Source: Hydrogenophaga sp. (GTDB taxonomy: Bacteria > Pseudomonadota > Gammaproteobacteria > Burkholderiales > Burkholderiaceae_C). From it: a stretch of DNA of 64,000 nucleotides. This document shows positions 1 through 8,229 of the stretch, one piece after another. Made by a program: the position numbers and the translations under genes. Every line of letters begins with the position of its first letter. Position 1 is the stretch's first letter. The notes beneath the pieces are model-generated. The model ran no database searches. It saw only the letters and a list, made by a program, of their open reading frames with translations, and was not told where the DNA came from. The stretch covers positions 1 through 64,000 of the forward strand of contig JAURYH010000030.1 in the NCBI GenBank assembly GCA_030653975.1. Direction: 5' to 3'.

Positions 1-410
1 ACCGGTGCAACAAGACCGTCTGTAGATGTGCAGTCTGTTCCTCGTTTCAACGCATCGCCGCTTCACGCCAACGCATGAAATACCGTCACCAAGGAATGCC
101 TATCGCCCGCGCTTCTTGACTACGTGGGAAGTCCCTGTAAACGGGTTAGATGCTAGGCCCCGTTCTTTATGCAGGTATAAGTAAACCACGAAACCCGGCA
201 GCCACTTTTACCCCGTGACCGCTTTGCTTTAGTTCCTTGCATGACCGATACGGGTCGCCTCGCGATGGTCAGGGTGTCGACACCGGTCCTTCGGTTCCAC
301 GCCTGACCAAGGATCACTGCCGGGCTTGACCGCTAACTGACAGTTCCGGCCAATAGCCGCCGATGCTCTGTTGGCGAAGCGGTCGTTCAACCGTGTGGCA
401 TGAGGGGTAG
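1..410. other. Left-edge non-coding region with nested inverted repeats
   Basis: No convincing gene. The short open frames here lack ribosome binding sites and family resemblance. What is visible is symmetry. TGGTCAGG (266-273) pairs with CCTGACCA (302-309), and a 12-bp perfect palindrome GGTGTCGACACC sits at 273-284. GCCGG (319-323) and CCGGC (346-350) enclose AACTG-A-CAGTT (335-345). The DNA is less GC-rich than the rest of the window. It could be the 3' region of the accessory genes that follow, or a mobile-element remnant; neither can be shown here. Confidence 0.35.
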
Positions 411-1073
411 CTAGGTTGCGCGGCCCGTCACCACATCGACACTCCCCGTTTCGAATAGGACGCGAAGCTCCTTCCACCTACCTGAGTCGGCCTCCTGTTG
501 CTCCCGCATCAATGCGTGCATATGGCAGTCTCCTTCGGAATAGCAGGCAACAAGTGTCCACTCTGAACATCCCTGTTGTATTCCTTCAACGATGTAACGA
601 CTGAAGGATGACTGAGTCTTGCGGGACTCAAGCTCCGACAGTGCGGCAGCACTCTGCCATGGAAGCGCGATGACAAGAATAAAGACGCCAAGTGCAAGAA
701 AAGCCCTTGGAAGACCCTCTTGAATGTTCTGGAACTCTAATGAAAGTCCCGAGGCCATGGACAAAGCCAGAACAAAGATGGAAACAGCTATTAGCCATCT
801 TGCGCCTTTACCTCTTGTCTCGATTGCCACATGTGCAAACCTTGATGATTCGGCTTGATAAAGCCGAACGGCAAAACCACTGAGAAATGCTGCAAACATC
901 AGTGACCAAATCTCATCCAGCGTGAACTCGGTGTTGCCAAAGGCGAGCTTCAAGAATGCTGTCAGCCCCAAGATGGCAATGCCACAAGCTGCAAGTACTG
1001 CAGGCACAAGGACGAATGCTGGAATTTCGGCGGCATCGATTTTCTCGCGGAGCTTATGTACAGGGGTAAACAT
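411..1073 (-). CDS. Hypothetical membrane protein
   Basis: Unrecognised protein of 220 residues. About four hydrophobic segments lie in the first two thirds (roughly residues 16-40, 54-70, 91-112 and 120-140). A soluble, Cys-containing C-terminal tail of about 75 residues follows. I chose the ATG at 1073. A longer frame opens at 1184, but it overlaps the end of the upstream gene, has no ribosome binding site, and its extra 37 codons cover a plausible promoter. Codon use is mixed and the gene is less GC-rich than the core genes around it. It lies directly downstream of another orphan gene on the same strand, so the two may be a functional pair. No function is proposed. Confidence 0.55.
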   Translation of the reverse strand: MFTPVHKLREKIDAAEIPAFVLVPAVLAACGIAILGLTAFLKLAFGNTEFTLDEIWSLMFAAFLSGFAVRLYQAESSRFAHVAIETRGKGARWLIAVSIFVLALSMASGLSLEFQNIQEGLPRAFLALGVFILVIALPWQSAAALSELESRKTQSSFSRYIVEGIQQGCSEWTLVACYSEGDCHMHALMREQQEADSGRWKELRVLFETGSVDVVTGRAT

Positions 1074-1120
1074 ATTCGTTGTGATTTCTGGGTGGCGCTT
1101 CGTATAACCCAACGCAGTTA

Positions 1121-1148
1121 ATAATAGACAAAAAACGCAAAGCGACAA
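1121..1148 (-). promoter_or_regulatory. Putative sigma-70 promoter for the 411-1073 gene
   Basis: Read on the minus strand, a TTGTCG -35-like element (1143-1148) lies 16 bp before a TATTAT -10-like element (1121-1126). This would start transcription about 40 nt before the ATG at 1073. It sits in the AT-rich gap after the upstream gene's stop codon. Confidence 0.35.
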
Positions 1149-1162
1149 AGGTGTGGTTTCTT

Positions 1163-1807
1163 TTAATCCACACTGATGGGCCATTGGTTGAATTGCTCAC
1201 CTTGCCCGCCAATCTGCCCCCGCATCATGTCGAGCACCCTACTTGCGAACAAGTTTATTTGTTCCCTGCTGCCCCTGTTTTGGTCGATTAGCTGATTGAT
1301 CATTTCCTGAGGAACGTCATCCATCCGCCGAGCATGCACTAGTCTTTCTTTGCCTATTTGATAGGCCTCGAATTGTTCGATAGCGATCATTATCTCTCGA
1401 TAGTGATCCGGGTTTATCAAGATAGCACTACTCCGTATTTGCTTCTTTGCTTTTGTCAGCATGGAAACTAAGCGCTGGAGGTTACGATGATTAGCTTCGG
1501 ACCAAAGACTGTCAACACTATCCTGAAGTTCCGATAGAGATATCCAAAGATCGTTATAGATCTTGAACTGGCCTTCAAAGTATAGAGAAAAAATCAACTG
1601 CCGCTGTTGCAAGTCGGCCTGTAATTTACTCTTGATCTCCTCAAGCTCTGAAGTGTATCGAAGCTTATCCTGCTCAAGAATTCGATTCGCCCACACTTTT
1701 CCAAGCCACGAGCTTAATCCAAATATAATTGCAGCAGCTCCTCCGACCGAGACAAGGATGGCGCTAGATGCATAAAACACGTCAGCTATGTCCATTACAA
1801 CCTTCAT
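1163..1807 (-). CDS. Hypothetical protein with one N-terminal membrane segment and coiled coil
   Basis: Unrecognised protein of 214 residues. Residues about 9-32 form a single hydrophobic segment. A charged helix follows (about 38-70, rich in E, K, L and Q) that looks like a coiled coil. The remainder is helical and polar, with no Cys clusters or catalytic motif. The layout resembles small membrane-anchored helical proteins found in accessory islands. Its stop lies about 90 bp before the start of the next orphan membrane protein on the same strand. Base composition is clearly lower in GC than the rest of the window, which suggests acquisition from elsewhere. Confidence 0.6.
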   Translation of the reverse strand: MKVVMDIADVFYASSAILVSVGGAAAIIFGLSSWLGKVWANRILEQDKLRYTSELEEIKSKLQADLQQRQLIFSLYFEGQFKIYNDLWISLSELQDSVDSLWSEANHRNLQRLVSMLTKAKKQIRSSAILINPDHYREIMIAIEQFEAYQIGKERLVHARRMDDVPQEMINQLIDQNRGSREQINLFASRVLDMMRGQIGGQGEQFNQWPISVD

Positions 1808-2241
1808 CAGTTAAATTTGAGTTTATCGACATAACGCAGGATGCTTGCAATCGCAGTCGTTGAAAAATTCGCAAGCACCATACAAAAATTGTATGAGATT
1901 AGATGTTTGGCGCTTTCTACTTAATACGTGAACAGGCTTAATAGATCCGACAAACCCGACGTGGATCATGACTTGTCACAGGTTTTACCGTCCAAGCGCG
2001 CAAACGCTTATCTAGTCTACCGGGGAAAACTCGATTGCTGTTCAGACTCTGCGAACCCAAGCTCCATCAAGCATGGAATGACGGTTTTGCGAATTCTGGA
2101 CAAGTGCCCGCTCCGGGTCGGGATGTGACCTCCGCAGAAATCGGGCGGGTGTCGGCCAGAAAGATGCATTCTCGGCCAGCCGTTCAGCGTCGGTATTCCG
2201 TGAGCAGAAGGACGCCTGCGCAGGGCGAATGCGCTGACGGA
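1808..2241. other. Intergenic region without a recognisable gene
   Basis: About 430 bp between the accessory patch and the flavoprotein gene. Small open frames exist but have neither ribosome binding sites nor family resemblance. The only clear signal is the palindrome at 1879-1895. The composition shifts from AT-rich to GC-rich near 2100, so the edge of the accessory patch is probably within this gap. Confidence 0.4.
1879..1895. promoter_or_regulatory. Perfect palindrome upstream of the 1163-1807 gene
   Basis: CATACAA-AAA-TTGTATG has two perfect 7-bp arms around a 3-bp spacer, about 72 bp upstream of the start at 1807. The length and position fit an operator for a dimeric regulator; no regulator gene is adjacent. 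Confidence 0.35.
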
Positions 2242-3630
2242 TCAGACCAGCGGTTTCAGTTGCTGCAGCAGCGTCGGCACCAGTTCCGAAACCGTTGGAT
2301 GGATGTGCACCGCTCGCGAGAGCACCGTGTAGGGCTGCTGCGCCACCATCATGTCGAGCAGGCCATGAACCACCTCGTCGCCATGGAGGCCGAGGATCGC
2401 CGCTCCCATCACCCGCTGGCTTTCAGCGTCCACGAGCACTTTCATGAAGCCCTGGGTTTCGCCGTTTTCGCGCGCGCGCCCCACGCGCTGCATCGGCATC
2501 TGGGCTTGCAGCACCTGGCGGCCCTGGGCCAGGGCCGCGCGCGCCTCGGTCTCTGTCATGCCCACACGGCCGAGCGGCGGGTCGATGAAGAGCGCATAAC
2601 AAGCGATGCGATCCGAGATACGGCGCGGATCGTTGTCGAACAGGTTGGCAACCACGACTTCGTGGTCGTTCCACGACGTGTGCGTGAAAGCGCCGCGGCC
2701 GTTGCAATCGCCCACCGCCCAAACCCCATCGGCGGTCGTGCGGCACTGATCGTCGACGGTGATGTAGCCGCGGTCGTCGGTCTGGATGCCGGCGGCCTCC
2801 AGCCCCAGATCTTCCGTGTTCGGTCGCCGGCCCACGGCCAGCAGAACATGGCTGGCGCTGATGCTCGGCCGGTCGTCGCCACAGGCGGCGCCGACCGCGA
2901 TCCCTTGGCCATCGCGCGACAGCGAGATGCACTCCGAAGCCAGGGCAAAGCGAACACCCTCGCCCTCCAGGATCGATCGGATGCCGGCGGCGATGTCCGG
3001 GTCCTCGCGGGGCAGCAGTTGCGGCGACCGCTCCACCACGGTCACCTCGGCCCCGAAGCGGCGCATCATCTGCGCGAACTCCAGGCCGATGTAGCTGCCA
3101 CCGACGATGACCAGGTGTTCGGGCACGCGGTCCAGTTCCAGGATCGAGACGTTGTCGAGTGTGGGCACGGTGTCGATGCCGGGGATGTCGGGGTGCACCG
3201 AGCGGCCGCCCACGTTCAGGAAGATGCGCGGTGCCGTCAGGCGGCGTCCGCCGACTTCCAGCGTCGCGGCGGCCACAAAGCGGGCCTCTCCGACGATGAC
3301 TTCGGTGTCCTTCAGGCTCCGCATCCAGGATTCGAGTCCTTCGCGGGACTTGCCGACGATGCCGTCTTTGCGCGCCTTGACACGGGCCATGTCCACCCGG
3401 AGCTCACCCGCATCGAAGCCGAATTCGCCGCCGCGGCGCGCCAGGTGCATGGCGCGCGCGCTCGCAATGAGGGTCTTGGTCGGTACGCAGCCGACGTTGA
3501 GACAGGTACCCCCGAAGTGCCCGCGCTCGATGACGGCGGTGCGCAGGCCCTCCTTGCTGCAGCGTGCTGCGATGGCAGGACCTGCCTGACCGGCCCCGAC
3601 AATGATCGCGTCGAAGGATTCACAAGTCAT
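2242..3630 (-). CDS. FAD-dependent pyridine nucleotide-disulfide oxidoreductase
   Basis: Class I flavoprotein disulfide reductase of 462 residues, close to the family's usual length. The N-terminus has a GxGxxG FAD-binding loop (IIVGAGQAG). The redox-active disulfide motif GGTCLNVGCVPTK follows at about residues 40-52. A second dinucleotide-binding loop (VIVGGSYIG) lies mid-protein, then AVGDCN and a C-terminal dimerisation domain ending HIHPTVSE. That C-terminal His matches the catalytic acid/base of the family. The start at 3630 is set by AGGAGG eight bases upstream; a longer frame to 3681 lacks such a site. The sequence is of the mercuric-reductase/RclA-like type, not a canonical Lpd or Gor. 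The substrate is not evident: no MerR or mer genes adjoin, and there is no HMA domain. Confidence 0.85.
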   Translation of the reverse strand: MTCESFDAIIVGAGQAGPAIAARCSKEGLRTAVIERGHFGGTCLNVGCVPTKTLIASARAMHLARRGGEFGFDAGELRVDMARVKARKDGIVGKSREGLESWMRSLKDTEVIVGEARFVAAATLEVGGRRLTAPRIFLNVGGRSVHPDIPGIDTVPTLDNVSILELDRVPEHLVIVGGSYIGLEFAQMMRRFGAEVTVVERSPQLLPREDPDIAAGIRSILEGEGVRFALASECISLSRDGQGIAVGAACGDDRPSISASHVLLAVGRRPNTEDLGLEAAGIQTDDRGYITVDDQCRTTADGVWAVGDCNGRGAFTHTSWNDHEVVVANLFDNDPRRISDRIACYALFIDPPLGRVGMTETEARAALAQGRQVLQAQMPMQRVGRARENGETQGFMKVLVDAESQRVMGAAILGLHGDEVVHGLLDMMVAQQPYTVLSRAVHIHPTVSELVPTLLQQLKPLV

Positions 3631-3844
3631 GGTTGACCCTCCTGGTGTGGGTGATCCGGAAGTATCTCGCTGAACGAGCAAAGTGCCCAGTGGTCAGCCT
3701 TTGTTCGTTCGCATGGCACCGGCGAGATCGAGTGACTGGATTTGGACCTGCCTGCTTTGGCATGGGAGGGCACGAAGCCACCGGCCTGGAACGCTGCGTC
3801 CTGGCCGCTTGCAGAAATGCTGGCGTGCCGGTGCCGTCAATCGA

Positions 3845-4768
3845 TCAGGAGGCGGTCTGCAGGTGGGTCGGGTCGAGCAGAAGATAGCCAGCAAAACGCC
3901 CGGCGTCCCGGTTGCCGTCATCGCTGACGACGACGATGCGATCCAGTCCGCCGACGACGGCCGGGCTCACGCCCTCGGCCTTCTCGAAGCCGCCCAGGCC
4001 GGGCACCGTGACTCGGAGAGCCGGCGCACCCGGCTCGCCGCTCCAGCGCCACAGGTCAAAGCTGGCCCGTTCGCGTGACACAGGACCGCCAATGACCAGG
4101 TACGCCCCCAGGGCGGGAACATAAGACAAACCCCGGATGCCCTGGCCGCCCAGATCCAGTTCTTCGAGCTCCGGCGCGATGTGGGGTGCCTCATCCGATT
4201 CAAAGAGGGCCGTGGGGTTGACGACACTGGCGATGAGCGCCCGGCCGACGCGCAACGGGCTGCGGAATCCGATCAGCAGTCGCTGCTGGTCCGGGCTCAT
4301 TTCAAGGGCTTCGATGTTGAGCCCACCACCGCCTTTGACGTCCCGCACCTCGGCCGCTGCCGCGAGCACAGGATGTCGCTTCACAAGGGCCTGCTTCAGG
4401 CCGTCGACGATCTTGGCGTCGACCACCCGCGCACCCTCGACCCGGAACCGGACCAGCCTTTCACGGGACTTCTTCTTGCCGCCATCGTCATCGCGCGAGT
4501 GCGAGGTGATGGCGTAGACGAACCCTGTCCGGTCGATGGTCAGCCCTTCGAGGTCGTCGAGCCTCCAGAATTCGCTGAACATCTGAAACAGCCCGGCTGT
4601 GAGCGCCGTGCTGTCGACACCGCCATCGGCACCCAGGGTGACCAGGCTCAAAGGGTGGCTCTTCTCGTCCTCCACCACGAGAAAACGCCCGTCGGGCAGT
4701 TGAACGATCGCCGACGGCTCGTAGATGCCTGTCAACGGCTGGAAGGCTGTCGTAGGATGGTCGGTCAT
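3845..4768 (-). CDS. DUF3616 domain-containing protein
   Basis: Soluble protein of 307 residues with repeated beta-strand segments of beta-propeller type. The motifs DDLEGLTID, NIEALEMSPDQQRLLIGFRSPL and the QGIRGLSYV stretch match the DUF3616 family as I know it. No signal peptide is visible, so it is probably cytoplasmic. It has its own short upstream gap and is transcribed with its neighbours on the minus strand. The biochemical role of this family is not established; a ligand-binding or lactonase-like propeller is only a guess. Confidence 0.7.
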   Translation of the reverse strand: MTDHPTTAFQPLTGIYEPSAIVQLPDGRFLVVEDEKSHPLSLVTLGADGGVDSTALTAGLFQMFSEFWRLDDLEGLTIDRTGFVYAITSHSRDDDGGKKKSRERLVRFRVEGARVVDAKIVDGLKQALVKRHPVLAAAAEVRDVKGGGGLNIEALEMSPDQQRLLIGFRSPLRVGRALIASVVNPTALFESDEAPHIAPELEELDLGGQGIRGLSYVPALGAYLVIGGPVSRERASFDLWRWSGEPGAPALRVTVPGLGGFEKAEGVSPAVVGGLDRIVVVSDDGNRDAGRFAGYLLLDPTHLQTAS

Positions 4769-4974
4769 TTGGGCATTGTGGACTTGAGCCGTTCAGATGC
4801 GCGTCGAGTGCGGTCCCTCAGACTCGATGAACATGAAGAGGTGGTCAATCTCGAGGCGGTGAGATGGCATAGCGGCAGGCGCAGACCGCTCAGCCGCAGA
4901 AGCAGCTCGGCGTTGACGGGGTTGGCATGCCTGTGCGGTTCAGGGTGGTGCCTTGTTGGCGGTGTGGCACCCGC

Positions 4975-5754
4975 TCATGCGGCGCTGGCAGATGCTCCAG
5001 GGGTGCCCTGCAGCAGCAGGGCCTTGGCCGCGTCGATGCGCAAGGCCAGCGCGACCGTGGGGTCGTTCATCACGTCGAGCAGGAAGCGGCGCGGGTCCTG
5101 GTAGGGGCCTTGCAGGGCGGCGTGCGCTGAAGCTACCGATGACACAGGTGACGGCAAAGCGGCGGGTGCAGCCGCGGGCACCACGGCCTGCAGGTGCGCC
5201 AGCGCCGCTTGCCAGGCATCCGGCGGGATGCTGGCCAGGCGGCTGAGCTGCTCGGCCTGCGCGTCGTCCACCGGCTGGAAATCGAGCGAAGGGTCGTCGC
5301 CGAAGACCGCCGGCAGGTCGGGTGCGACAAAGGCGGACCAGCGGCCGGTGGCGGGCTGCAGGGCGGGAATGCGCGATGGACCTGGCGATGCCGATGGCAC
5401 CACCGCCTCAGGCCAGAGCCGCAGGCGCGCGGGCTTCACGTCGGCCAGGTAGCGCTGGCGCAGGCCCTGCAGAAAGGCGGCCGCTTCGGCCACCGGCACC
5501 GGTTCGGCCAGCGAAAACCAGAGTTCAAACGCGTCGACGCCGTTGACGGCGATGGCCGGGGCCGGCAGGTCCAGATCGGACTGCACACCGCGCCACAGGG
5601 GTGAAAGGGTGTCCCAGTCGGCCGGGCGGCCGAGCGCGAGCACCAGGGTCCTGACGCGCCCGTCGGCACCGATCAGGCCCTGCGCATCGGCGCTGTCTGC
5701 GCGCACGGTGGGCGGCAGGTAGAGGCGCTGGAATTCGGTTTGCAGTCGGGTCAT
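4975..5754 (-). CDS. Conserved-looking hypothetical protein
   Basis: Unrecognised protein of 259 residues. The N-terminal 150 residues look like a compact alpha/beta domain (segments around VRTLVLALGRP and GVDAFELWFSLAEPVPVAEA). A low-complexity Ala/Pro linker comes next, then a short helical C-terminal piece (about 215-250) with the pattern YQDPRRFLLDVMNDPTVALALRIDAAKALL. No signal peptide or membrane segment. Codon usage and GC content match the core genome, so the gene looks real, probably lineage-restricted. The ELWFSL segment faintly recalls archaeo-eukaryotic primase-like folds, but this is too weak to name a function. Confidence 0.6.
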   Translation of the reverse strand: MTRLQTEFQRLYLPPTVRADSADAQGLIGADGRVRTLVLALGRPADWDTLSPLWRGVQSDLDLPAPAIAVNGVDAFELWFSLAEPVPVAEAAAFLQGLRQRYLADVKPARLRLWPEAVVPSASPGPSRIPALQPATGRWSAFVAPDLPAVFGDDPSLDFQPVDDAQAEQLSRLASIPPDAWQAALAHLQAVVPAAAPAALPSPVSSVASAHAALQGPYQDPRRFLLDVMNDPTVALALRIDAAKALLLQGTPGASASAA

Positions 5755-5826
5755 GCGGGCATGTTACCCGCCGACCGTCCTGTCGCCGCGCCGGCCGCGG
5801 GGCGCTGCGGCCCCGCCTGGGCGCAT

Positions 5827-7146
5827 TCAGCCGTGCGTCTGGTTGAGCTGGCGGGCGATGATGTCGTGGTTGAGCCAGAGCACCGGTCCGCCGGGCTCGG
5901 AACACTCGCGGAACATCAGGGCGCCCGAGGCTTCGATCACCAGCGCGCTGAGCAGGTCGGTGATGAGGGCGTTGCGGTCCTTGTGCATGGCCACCAGATC
6001 ATCGGAGGCGCCGATCATCAGGTCGGCCAGGCCCTGGCTGTTGGGCATGGGCCAGGCGGCGAAGTCGCCATAGCCCTTCATCACGTCGCTGGCGTAGAAG
6101 TCGGCGATGCGCTGCATCACCACGGCCAGGCCGGCTTCACCGTCGTTCAGCAGCGCGGCGCAGGCGGTCCACTGGGTTTCGGCCCAGGCGCCGCCGTTTT
6201 CCTTGCGCAGCGCACGCAGCAGCGAGAACAGGGGCAGCTCCACGCCGGCAAAGATGTCCGACGAGTTGGTGCGGATCTCGGGGCAGTTGAAGACGGTGGC
6301 GCGAACGCCCTGCTCCCAGGCGCCCTGCGCGATGCGCTCCAGCCGCATCTTGGCGTAGCCCTGGGTGTAGTTGCTGTAGGTCTGCCACTGGTATTCGTCG
6401 CCAATGAGGATGCCGGTGCCGTGGTAACCGTAGGCGCTGTAACGCACCTGGCCGCCGCTGCGTTCAACACGCTGGCGGATGGCGGCGCTGCCTTCGATGA
6501 GGTGGCCCAAGGTGTTGGCCGAGACTTCGTCAAAGTTCTGCAGGATCAGCTTGCCCAGGTCGCTGTCGAGCAGCACCTGCGACGACTGATGGCGCTCGCC
6601 GCGGCCCTTGTAGACGCGGTTGGCGATGGCGAGGAAGACCTTGGCCTTGGGGATGCCGCCGGCCATGGTGTGGGCGAAGAAGACGTTGCGGCCATCGGGG
6701 ATCATGCCGTCGAGCGTGGTCATGACCTGGGCCAGGGAAGTCTTGAAGCGTTCGACACCGATCTCGCGGCATTTCGCGATGTGGTCCCAGTCGAGCTTGT
6801 CGTCGGTCCAGGACTTGAGGGTCAGCTTGCCCAGCATTTCGGTGGGCGTGGGCGTGCCGGCGGGCGCGTCCATGTCAAAGCCGGCCATCAGGGGCACGTT
6901 GATGATCTTGCCACCCAGGTTGGCTTCGGCGGCGGCGAGTTCTTCGTCGGTCAGCGGGCGCAGCGTGCCGTCGGCTTCGCGGCGGCCCACGGTGATGCCG
7001 ATGATGCTCATGCCCGCCTGGCGCGCTTCGTTGACGAGCCCGTTGGCATAGCCACGGCCGAAAAGCTCACCGAACAGCACGAACACGTCGCCGGCGCGGA
7101 AGATGTTTTTCTGGGGAAGTTGGGTCAGGGCGATAGGACCGTTCAT
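5827..7146 (-). CDS. Enoyl-ACP reductase-like protein (FabV/FabMG type)
   Basis: About 439 residues from the ATG at 7146; the open frame extends to 7227 but that part does not look like protein. A Rossmann-type start (VFVLFGELFGRGYANGLV) is followed by a long body with HTMAGGIPKAK. A Y-x8-K pair in TYSNYTQGYAK matches the spacing of the catalytic Tyr/Lys in FabV reductases. Overall it resembles the FabMG-type enoyl-ACP reductases described from metagenomes, which belong to the SDR superfamily and are linked with triclosan tolerance. The predicted reaction is reduction of trans-2-enoyl-ACP or a related enoyl or keto substrate with NAD(P)H. No fab genes adjoin; the next gene upstream is the AroE-like gene on the same strand. 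The substrate is uncertain. Confidence 0.6.
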   Translation of the reverse strand: MNGPIALTQLPQKNIFRAGDVFVLFGELFGRGYANGLVNEARQAGMSIIGITVGRREADGTLRPLTDEELAAAEANLGGKIINVPLMAGFDMDAPAGTPTPTEMLGKLTLKSWTDDKLDWDHIAKCREIGVERFKTSLAQVMTTLDGMIPDGRNVFFAHTMAGGIPKAKVFLAIANRVYKGRGERHQSSQVLLDSDLGKLILQNFDEVSANTLGHLIEGSAAIRQRVERSGGQVRYSAYGYHGTGILIGDEYQWQTYSNYTQGYAKMRLERIAQGAWEQGVRATVFNCPEIRTNSSDIFAGVELPLFSLLRALRKENGGAWAETQWTACAALLNDGEAGLAVVMQRIADFYASDVMKGYGDFAAWPMPNSQGLADLMIGASDDLVAMHKDRNALITDLLSALVIEASGALMFRECSEPGGPVLWLNHDIIARQLNQTHG

Positions 7147-7300
7147 GTCGATTCTGTGGGTGTGTAGAGAGGGCGCACCGCGGCTGGGGCCGGGGCGGTC
7201 ACGGCCATCTGGAGCGGCCGGAGCCACCCCCCAAAAGAGGACCGTCTGAGGGGCGTACTCTACCGGAGAGCGAACCGGGGTGTTTCCGGGCAGTTACAGG

Positions 7301-8146
7301 TCAGAGACCGAGCACCCGCGCCAGCTCAAGGCGCATCACCCCGCGGTCCGCGTCCACACCGGTCCACAACCGGATCGCGATGGCGCCCTGGTTGACCAGC
7401 ATGCCCAGGCCGTCGAGCACGGTGCAGCCTTGGATCTCGGCGGTGCGGATGAGGTGGGTGCGCGGCGGGTTGGGGATGGCGTCGGCCACCACCGTGCCCG
7501 GGCGCAGGGTGGTCCAGTCGAGATCGAGCTGGTCGTCCACCTTCGGATTCAGACCGATGGCCGTGGCGTTGATCACGATGCCGGTGCCCGGCGGTATGGG
7601 CATGGCGGGGTGCCAGTGGGCGTATTCGGCGGTGGCACCTGTTCTGGTGTTCACGAGCTCGGCCAGTTCCTGCCCGCGCGGGCGCGAGCGGTTGACGACA
7701 GTGATGTGCGCCGCGCCCGCCAGCGCCAGCTCGACGGCCACGGCGCGGGCGGCACCTCCCGCGCCAAAGAGCATGACGCGCTGTCCTTCGATGGTGCACA
7801 CGCCCAGCAGCGCCTCCACGAAACCCTGGCCGTCGGTGTTCTCGCCGATCCACAGGCCGTCACGCATGACCACGGTGTTGACCGCGCCGATGATCTGTGC
7901 CGAAGGCGCCAGCCCGTCCAGGTGTTCGATCACCGTCAGCTTGTGCGGCAGCGAGCAGTTGAACCCCGCCCAGCCCATGGCGCGCGCGCCACGCACGGCC
8001 GCGGCCAGGTGCTCGGGCGCCACCTCGCAGTTGACATAGCGCCATTCCAGCCCATGGTGCCGGTAGGCGGCTTCGATCATCGCCACGGTGGGGTTCTCGG
8101 CGGCGGGTTGGGCAAAGGAGCCGGTGAGCGTGTGCAGGAAGTTCAT
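7301..8146 (-). CDS. Shikimate dehydrogenase family protein (AroE-like, atypical)
   Basis: Shikimate/quinate dehydrogenase fold, 281 residues. The catalytic Lys is in GFNCSLPHK (Lys69), with IGAVNTVV, the Asp of ENTDGQGF (Asp105) and an NADP loop GAGGAAR at about 128-134. An AGGGGAT-like ribosome binding site precedes the ATG at 8146. The N-terminal shikimate-carboxylate motif, normally S-x-S-P, reads A-E-N-P here, so both binding serines are gone while the catalytic Lys/Asp pair stays. The protein is therefore probably a functional dehydrogenase on a different cyclic or sugar-derived acid rather than the biosynthetic AroE. It lies just past the terminator of the gntK-dctQMP operon and could be read through from it. 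Confidence 0.75.
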   Translation of the reverse strand: MNFLHTLTGSFAQPAAENPTVAMIEAAYRHHGLEWRYVNCEVAPEHLAAAVRGARAMGWAGFNCSLPHKLTVIEHLDGLAPSAQIIGAVNTVVMRDGLWIGENTDGQGFVEALLGVCTIEGQRVMLFGAGGAARAVAVELALAGAAHITVVNRSRPRGQELAELVNTRTGATAEYAHWHPAMPIPPGTGIVINATAIGLNPKVDDQLDLDWTTLRPGTVVADAIPNPPRTHLIRTAEIQGCTVLDGLGMLVNQGAIAIRLWTGVDADRGVMRLELARVLGL

Positions 8147-8181
8147 GGCGATCCCCTGTGGGCGAAGGCGCCCATCACAAC

Positions 8182-8211
8182 AAAAAAGCCGGCCTTGGGC
8201 AAGGCCGGCTT
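8182..8211 (-). terminator. Rho-independent terminator of the gntK-dctQMP operon
   Basis: AGCCGGCCTT (8187-8196) and AAGGCCGGCT (8201-8210) form 10-bp perfect arms with a 4-nt loop. On the minus strand a run of six T (8182-8187) follows. It lies about 20 bp after the dctP stop. Confidence 0.85.
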
Positions 8212-8229
8212 CCCGTAGGTGCAGCGGGT

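Noticed and set aside
1100-1200. Possible integron attC site next to the orphan genes (GTTGGGT and ATTCAAC core-like boxes on the minus strand)
   Set aside because: The inner boxes do not pair convincingly and no integrase is in the window. Chance matches to such degenerate cores are common.
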